This document shows, piece by piece, positions 57,291 to 64,000 of a stretch of DNA of 64,000 nt. The notes beneath the pieces are model-generated. The model saw only the letters and a list, made by a program, of their open reading frames with translations. It was not told where the DNA came from and searched no databases. Origin of the DNA: Paracyclopina nana (taxonomy: Eukaryota; Arthropoda; Copepoda; Cyclopoida; Cyclopettidae); NCBI GenBank assembly GCA_019096065.1, contig JAGUCH010000006.1, forward strand, positions 3,430,001 through 3,494,000. Reading direction: 5' to 3'. Numbering within the stretch: the stretch's first letter is position 1; the number at the start of each line of letters is the position of its first letter. The position numbers and the translations under genes were made by a program.

Positions 57291-60200
57291 CAGCAATTTT
57301 CCTACGAGCTTTATATGCGTGCATTTAAATTAGTTTGAGGAGGCCTCATTCCATGCCAAATCCAGCGTCATCAATAAAGCAAGTTTCACTACCTTCACAC
57401 TAATTTATTGTTGGCACCACGTGAAAACATGAAGATCGACGTGGCCTGGCTAGGAATATAGTTTTGAGCTCGCAGACCAACATCGTGATTAAACTTACTG
57501 GGCTCTGAGTGATGAGAGAATGTTTTAGGCTGGGCCATTTTCACTGAGGAGGAGAAAATACACTGCGATAACGCTTCCTTCAACACTTTGCAATGGCAGC
57601 AATTGCTCCTATCAGCATATAAACTGCCTGAATATTGCCAACGACTGGCATATTATTCTCTGTGGCCTGCAGATGTCAACGTGACGAAGATAAAATGCTG
57701 AAAGGGGTTTGAATATCTGGGCTGCGAATCTAGCCACTCATGTTCTGATAGGACAATGGAGAAAGTATTCAAAAACTGAAGGGGCACACGATTGAAACTC
57801 GCAGCATGCAGCAATTGAGCCTCCAACTGGTGCTGCTGTTGCTTATAGGCAGCCTTTTAAACCCATCAAAATTCCAATCGGAGAGTTGTTCACTGCTGAA
57901 AAAATCATGCAGGTGATAACAGCTGGCTCGCAAGAGAACGTACTGCTATAACGTGAGATTTGGCCAACAACGGCGATTTGCCCCCTGAATTGACCCCGCA
58001 GATGTTACTTCTTCTTCTTCTTCAAAGTTTTATGCATTTCTGCTGATTATAGACATTCGGGTCACGCCATTTTGTTCATATCTCACGAAAAAGCACTCCA
58101 GCCACTCCTCTTTAGCCAGCAATTCCCATCTGCTGGATTCTGCCCTAAAGTCATTTAAAGATGACCAAGCCAGCTTCATCATCATATGGGTGAATTAATC
58201 GAATTATCGTGCATTTTTGATAAATGATGGCTATATTAGGCTCGTTGCGCTCATCACAGTCAGAAATGCATTCACATGCTCGAAATACTTACGCTACATC
58301 CTGCTCTGCTCATACTTTTTGGGCACAAGCTAATTTTGAATGGCGAATTTTCTTTCTTCTTCGACAATTAACAACAACATCATGAGCAAATTCGTGACAT
58401 GCTGTGTGCCCCCACATTCTCAGAAGATAAAGTAGATGATCTCATGCATTATGATTTGAGAGATCTTTCATTACTGATCAATATTCCACCCCAATTTGAT
58501 GATGGGCAGGAGAAAGTGATATCTTGAGCCGCCATCATCCACTCCTCAAGTTGCTGCATGTCATCGCATCCTTCTCTTGCATCGCATAAACCATCGTGGT
58601 GACGTGTTTTGATGCAAAAACCACGTGGGCAGATAGTCGGGAATTTTGATCGCACCGCGGCGGCGGCTTCGCGTCAATTCCACTAGAAAATTGGTGGATG
58701 CGATCATAAAGTGTCAGATTTCGGATCACTTTTTGTCCTTGACTCAAGGATAAACAATTTAGCAGCCATGATGATGGACAAGCAGCTGGATAGATTTAAA
58801 GCTCATTAAGCATATCTTATTTCCATAATAGCTAGTATACTGAGCGCGCGCACGTTTAGGGTGTCTTCTCATCCTGGCGTAATTGTTTTCTAAGGCCAAA
58901 CTCGGATATCTATCAGAATCACGTGATGGCTTATAATTTATGAATTATTCTGCCCAAAACTCTCAAGTTTCAAGTTGGTGGCACGTTGTTATAACAAACA
59001 AATGACAAAATGATCCTCCTTCATTTTTAGAAAGCTCCCTAATGTCAGCCCATTTGCTTGAAAGTATGCTTTAAAAGTCATTAAAATATGCTCAAATTCA
59101 AGTTGTCAGAGAAATGCTCAGCAGCATATTAGGGCCAATATCAATTATAAAATATACTTTACTTACAGCATTTAGAAATGTTCCTTATTGAAACCGAGGT
59201 AAGAAGCACTTATAAAACTCCGAGAGCTCGAAAAACGAATAAAGAATTGCTGCACTACGATCACAATATCAGGTCGACTTGAAGTCAACTACCGAAACTG
59301 TAGTATAAACAATCATAATTTTTGTGCTAATTTGTGTACTCAGCCAAGATATTTTTATTAAATCATGCATAGAGTTTATAAGTATGCTGACACAAACTAG
59401 CAAAGCTAGTTTTTGGATGCGAAAAATGTTGATAAAGATGAGCAAAATTATCCAAATTTGCCCGTTAAAACATTGCTCGGCATCAAGCTAATCTTGTTGA
59501 GAGCTTCTTTCCTAATTAGTCAGCCAGCAGCAGATTCACGAGTCAATTTTTTCCTCAGAAAAAGTCATTGGAGATGAGCATGGCTGCATGTCAAAATATA
59601 TGTCAATGTACCCTAGCTTTATCTCCTGAGAAATTTTGCACTCTCCACGTGCACCTACGGTATGTCATTCCTTGTGGCAAAGTGCACCTTTTCATGGAAA
59701 AAATATCTCCATATATCCCCGATGCATAATTACGATGGAATCTTCGCAAGAGAGTGAGAGAGAGAGAAAAACTTTTGAAGGTGCCGAAAACAGGCTCCAG
59801 GAAATGGGCTGTATGGAATTTAAAAAGGTTGAACGGCGATTTGCGCCGCCATTCGCCGTTGGACTCATTTGCACGCTCGGAAGATCCAGAACCGCGAAAA
59901 CTCCCAAAACTCCGGCTAAACACTCAGACGAAAGCCTCAGTTGGATTTTGGTCCCGGATCAGATCGGATGGATACCATCGATAATATTTAGGGTAAGAAT
60001 CTCGCACATCATCATAAGTAGGAGTCGTTGCTTTTTGTGAGCATTGCTCACTGTCAATTCATGGCTAAGGAATCTTCATTGTCTCGTTTTTTTGTTGCCG
60101 AAAGTGTGATGTCGTCGATCACGACACAAAGGCTCGTGCTATACATCTTCATTGGCACTGAATTCAGTCACAGTGGGAATTATGGAAGACTCAAAAAGTT

Positions 60201-60678
60201 TGTCCTCCAGATAGGAAGGCTCTTTACAAAAATGTAATCTCCTAAAAAATTGAGTTAATTTCAAAAATTAAAAAACCAATCAATGCAATACATGTCACAT
60301 TGTTTGCAGATGATCTTTTTTATTCTCCCATTTCTTCTTTTTTCAAAGGGTTGGGGCAAAATTGAAATGGGCTATTTTTATTAGCATAATTCAGCAGTTT
60401 TCGAATTCGTTGACGTTTTATGGCTTAATATTGTAGCTTATGGAATTATGGAAATGCGCTTAACGTTAGTGAAGGCACCATTTAAGCTTTTCCCACACTC
60501 GCGTAAATTGGCTTTCAACAATGATCTTAATAGACCGGTCGCATTCCACGTAAAAAAACCCAGAGTCAATCAGTGATCCAAAGCTGTCAATCTAATTTTC
60601 AGTCCTTTTTCAGAAGGGCAATGCCGACGACGCGACCACGTGATTGTCATCTCTAGGGCCCAAAATCAGAAGAAAAGA
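57291..60678. other. 3.4 kb without a recognisable gene
   Basis: Only short frames; a few homopurine runs such as (GA)n near 59755. The right end is presumably the ephrin promoter and 5'UTR. Confidence 0.4.
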
Positions 60679-61569
60679 ATGGATAAATCAATTTTGGTCG
60701 TCCTCCAATTGCTCGTGTTCGTGGCCTCGGCCTCGGAGGCCGTCAAGGAGACGCACTACATCCATTGGAACTCGAGCAATCCCATCTTCCGGATCGACAA
60801 CACCGACCACATCATCGACGTGAATCGCGGCAATAAACCCTGGGAATACGACCAGGTGAACATCATCTGTCCAGTCTACAGGCCAGGCTCGAATTTCGAG
60901 GCCGAAAAGGAGACCTCCATCATCTACAGTGTGACCAAAGACGAATATGAGACGTGCAGGATTACCCAGTCTCATCCCAGGGTGATCGCCATTTGCAACA
61001 AGCCTCACGAACTGATGTACTTCACCATCACCTTCCGCTCGTTCACGCCCACCCCAGGAGGAATGGAGTTCACTCCAGGCCAGGATTACTACTTCATATC
61101 GACCTCGTCGAATGACGACCTCTACCAGAGGGTCGGAGGCCGCTGCTCGAGCCACCACATGAAGGTGGCCTTCAAGGTGGCAAATAATAACGATGAACAG
61201 CAAGAAGTGACTTTTCAGCAGAAAACTGCAGTGAACAATCCTCGCAATGCGAATTCGAGGCCGCCCGCGGCCTTTCCTCCGGGCGGAGGCCACGATTTTC
61301 ACGGCCATCATAGCGGAGGAGAATCCAGTTATAAGGACTCGGGTGGTTTTATGTTCCGTCATCCCATCTCGTCGAAAAAGCGCGAAGAGTTTGATGTTCA
61401 TCCCAATGACGTCGTAAAACACGAGGCCTCGAGGCTGGCCTCCATTTCCGCCGAGGCCGCCGAGGCCAGCAAGGCTAGTAGCGAAGTGAAGACGCAGTTT
61501 TCTATGCTTTTATGTGGTGCCATTTTCGCAGTGCTGAGGATCACCGACGTTTTTTTCACTCTAGCATGA
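60679..61569 (+). CDS. ephrin: Ephrin (Eph receptor ligand), single coding exon
   Basis: 296 aa from the ATG at 60679, which gives a signal peptide (MDKSILVVLQLLVFVASAS). The receptor-binding domain follows at once. Diagnostic segments are THYIHWNSSNPIFRID, DHIIDVNRGNKPWEYDQVNI and CPVYRPG, then CRITQSHPRVIAICNKP, FTITFRSFTPTPGGMEFTPG, YYFIST and GGRCSSHHMKVAFKV. The Cys residues of the conserved disulfides are present. A linker rich in His, Gly and Pro leads to a C-terminal hydrophobic segment (MLLCGAIFAVLRITDVFFTL) with no cytosolic tail. This predicts a GPI-anchored, ephrin-A-like protein. It acts at the cell surface in contact guidance. The reading frame has no introns, although ephrin genes usually have several. 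GC-rich codons match the genes at the left of the window. Confidence 0.95.
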   Translation: MDKSILVVLQLLVFVASASEAVKETHYIHWNSSNPIFRIDNTDHIIDVNRGNKPWEYDQVNIICPVYRPGSNFEAEKETSIIYSVTKDEYETCRITQSHPRVIAICNKPHELMYFTITFRSFTPTPGGMEFTPGQDYYFISTSSNDDLYQRVGGRCSSHHMKVAFKVANNNDEQQEVTFQQKTAVNNPRNANSRPPAAFPPGGGHDFHGHHSGGESSYKDSGGFMFRHPISSKKREEFDVHPNDVVKHEASRLASISAEAAEASKASSEVKTQFSMLLCGAIFAVLRITDVFFTLA

Positions 61570-64000
61570 GAAGCTTTATATATACGTACGATGTGCCAAT
61601 TGAGGCTTGAGCTTGCCACCTCGTGCCACAGATAAAGCACCACACCTCCTTAGAAGAGCTGGAAGAAGAAGTGGTGGGAGTTGTTGGAAAATATGCAATT
61701 TTTGCACTTTGAGTGCCAAATGAGCAGGTGTTGCAGTATTATACTATGTGTAACAACTAGCCAACTTTTTACCCCCTAAAGTTGCACTACTATTTGGAAA
61801 CTTTGTATCCCATACTATATTCATTTTTGGGCTTGAAACACCTTTGAAATATGCCATGCAGGTGTGCGTGCGTGTGGCAAAAGGGAGCGAGAGGTCAAAC
61901 CTCAGCTGAAGAACCTCACTTTTCTTCGAGAGATTGGACTCTAATATAATAATAAGAAGAATATCTTGATAGCTGTGATATATAATCCATCTTCCTACTA
62001 GCTCGATCAGTGCGTGATCGATGAAAGATTTTTTGTGCATTGTTCAACATCATTTGATTATAAATGACTCTTTCCATCCTGTGATATGTCTTGCTATATT
62101 AAGAAATAAACCCATACGCGGTCAAAACTTTAAAATATGCATGCAGCAGCAGCCTTAAAAAAATGCATTCGCCACCTTCCTTGTAATCGCTCGTTCTTCT
62201 GTGCCAAATGACCTCAGAAGCCTGCATCGAGAACTTTGACTATTTTTCTCCTTGCTTCTGATGCAATTTCAATTTAGGCCCTGTTCACCTGCAATATTAT
62301 CAGCAAAATAACGCACGATATTATGCTGATATTTGCAAATATCCGGTATTTGTAAAATAATATTTCAGATTTTGACTTCGGAATCGATCTATTGGTGCCA
62401 AAAGCCATCCTGCACCAAAATAAAAATTTTCAGTTTCTCAGTATTTCTCTCTAATATTTTGCCAAAATAACGGCTATAATAAGCAGGTGAACAGGCCCTT
62501 AAAAGTTGCCTCCGCAGTAATCATTTAGAAAGCCATCAATCCTTAAGAAAAGTATTACTTTTCCGACAAAGAGGAAACACTCGTTTTATTCCACAGTTTC
62601 TTCCTTCTTTTTTTAAGTGTGCACTAATGCGATGATTTATAGCTTCCCGCGCTTTAGAGCTGTTGTTGCTTTACAGGAATAAAAAGCTTTTTGCTTTGGT
62701 AAATGCACTAGAATTAAATCTAGATCATCCCTTTGAAAAGAAACCTTTTCAAGCCTGCTTCTAGAGTTTTTACGCTTTTTTCCCCCCCAACCGACATTAT
62801 ACCCACTGTGCAGATAAATCCAGATGCACATGTGGAATTCTTTAAAAGGATTGGGATTCGTGCAACCAGCAAATTACAACTTCAGTTATAGGCCACCAAA
62901 AAGTAAAGCCTACCTACCTGCCTACCACTTTTTGTGCCAGAAAGCCAAAAAAATTGATGGATATCAAGGGCAGTTATTATGCGTCAAAATTAGCCCGTAT
63001 TAATTTGACTAAACGGGCTGCACTCCTATAAAAGTGCTAATACGCTAGTAAATTATGGTAGCACATTCATTCTCCTTTTCACGAGGCTCTTTCTCGATAT
63101 TGGCAGTAAATAAACTGGAGGGAGACGTAAAAAAGTTGGAGAGAGACATGTATAATAAATGGAAAAAGACATTTATATTGTCAAGATTTGCTGAACAATT
63201 ACTACATCGTGGAAGGACACTCGTATTTTGCTAATCATCGCGAGCGCTCGCGCAGCATTGCGCAATTTCAATTCTGAGCTTTTCCCAAGAAATTCAATAA
63301 GTTCATGTTGATGATCAAATCTTTTTACTATGCTTTGTTGGCAACCCCGTTCCGTGATCATTTTGCAAAGCTGATCATCATCATCCAAGGCTGAAAAATT
63401 GAATATGCTATGGTTAGGGCGACAGAATAATCGTAACACGATACCAATCAGAGTAATCACATATGTGAAGCCCATCTACCATGCACAATGAGAAATTACT
63501 TGCTACATCAAAATTACTCTTATGTATAGCAGACTGTTGTTCAGAGCTAAAAAATATTTGATTAATATTTAAGAAATGTTAATTGTGCTCGAGAGAAGAA
63601 AAGTGTCCAGATGCTGAGATTTCCTGCAACTTGAGAAAGGTCGAACGTGATCTGCCTTTAAAACTACAGAAGCCTCGAAGTAGGAAGTTTTAGCATGAGC
63701 CTTCTAAAAGGGGATGACAATCTAAAAAAGATGGCGGTAGCTGTTGTTTTAACACGGCCGTTTTTTAAAGTGTAATCATGCCTATTAAGCATGCGCTCTT
63801 CTTCCGCACGAAAAACGCTCTCTTTGATCCTGACCTTGCATTTTGACCCTCTGGAGTAGTGCAATCATGTCAGTAGCTGATTTTATTTTAGCATCCGTTA
63901 CGAATTTTGGAGGACCTCACGAGATATCGTGTTCCACGCCCTCAAAATTCAGCCTTAAAAGTTTAATTAATTCCATTGTGTTGTGGGTTTTGGTAGCAGC
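61570..64000. other. Intergenic, one MITE, no gene recognised
   Basis: Apart from the MITE at 62276, only short frames. The longest (63475-63173, minus) has no family match that I know. Confidence 0.4.
62276..62500. mobile_element. MITE family C, well-preserved copy, TTA target duplication
   Basis: Inverted ends GGCCCTGTTCAC and GTGAACAGGCCC flanked by TTA on both sides, about 225 bp. The interior matches 21783-22012 directly and 29166-29388 in reverse. Palindromic words gatatttgcaaatatc and ccaaaataacgg occur near the ends. Confidence 0.88.

Noticed and set aside
60688..61422. 244-codon minus-strand frame opposite the ephrin
   Set aside because: Shadow of a GC-rich coding exon; the plus-strand protein is unambiguous.

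Overview
This is a stretch of animal nuclear DNA. Genes are split by short GT-AG introns, there is an intron-containing tRNA-Tyr gene, and nothing looks prokaryotic. The gene content points to an arthropod, most likely a crustacean, but that is inference: clustered degenerin/ENaC (pickpocket-type) channels, HNK-1-type sulfotransferases, a short ADAMTS-like protease, a TRPA-type channel, an ephrin and a YGSP-repeat membrane protein. The species cannot be named from the sequence.

Layout. 1.5-1.9 kb: foldback repeat. 2.2-3.2 kb (+): RYBP, a Polycomb adaptor. 3.4-5.5 kb (-): ADAM/ADAMTS-like metalloprotease. 5.8-8.2 kb (+): TRPA-like channel, head to head with the protease. 10.6-11.3 kb (-): secreted or membrane YGSP-repeat protein with a probable 3'UTR intron. 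12.2-14.2 kb (-): SLC18B1-like MFS transporter. 15.6-19.3 kb (-): PTP-PEST family tyrosine phosphatase. 19.7-42.3 kb: an AT-rich cluster of four ENaC-family genes and two near-identical HNK-1-type sulfotransferases lying in inverted orientation. One ENaC gene is cut by a 1.5 kb transposon and another carries a likely one-base frameshift. A CCHC zinc-knuckle ORF and several nested MITEs lie in the same cluster. 42.5 kb (-): tRNA-Tyr(GTA). 42.6-48.8 kb: no recognisable gene. 49.0-57.2 kb: an apparently intact 8.1 kb DNA transposon inserted in a 16-bp CTCAG tandem array. 60.7-61.6 kb (+): an ephrin gene whose reading frame is in one exon. 61.6-64 kb: no gene, one MITE.

The most interesting objects are mobile. 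The 8.1 kb element has short inverted ends starting CCCAAC and an apparent 2-bp target duplication. It encodes an animal CACTA/EnSpm-type transposase (965 aa) and, divergently, a nine-exon, 924-aa protein I do not recognise. The 1.5 kb insertion in ENaC copy 1 also begins CCCAAC and also has a 2-bp duplication (TG), proven by comparison with the intact paralogues. The two may be an autonomous element and a non-autonomous relative of an unusual lineage. A second set of small elements uses TTA target duplications, typical of PIF/Harbinger MITEs, and one locus shows two of them inserted into a third.

The single-copy genes in the first 19 kb and the ephrin are GC-rich in coding sequence, whereas the ENaC/sulfotransferase cluster is AT-rich throughout. 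This suggests a different regional history for the cluster.
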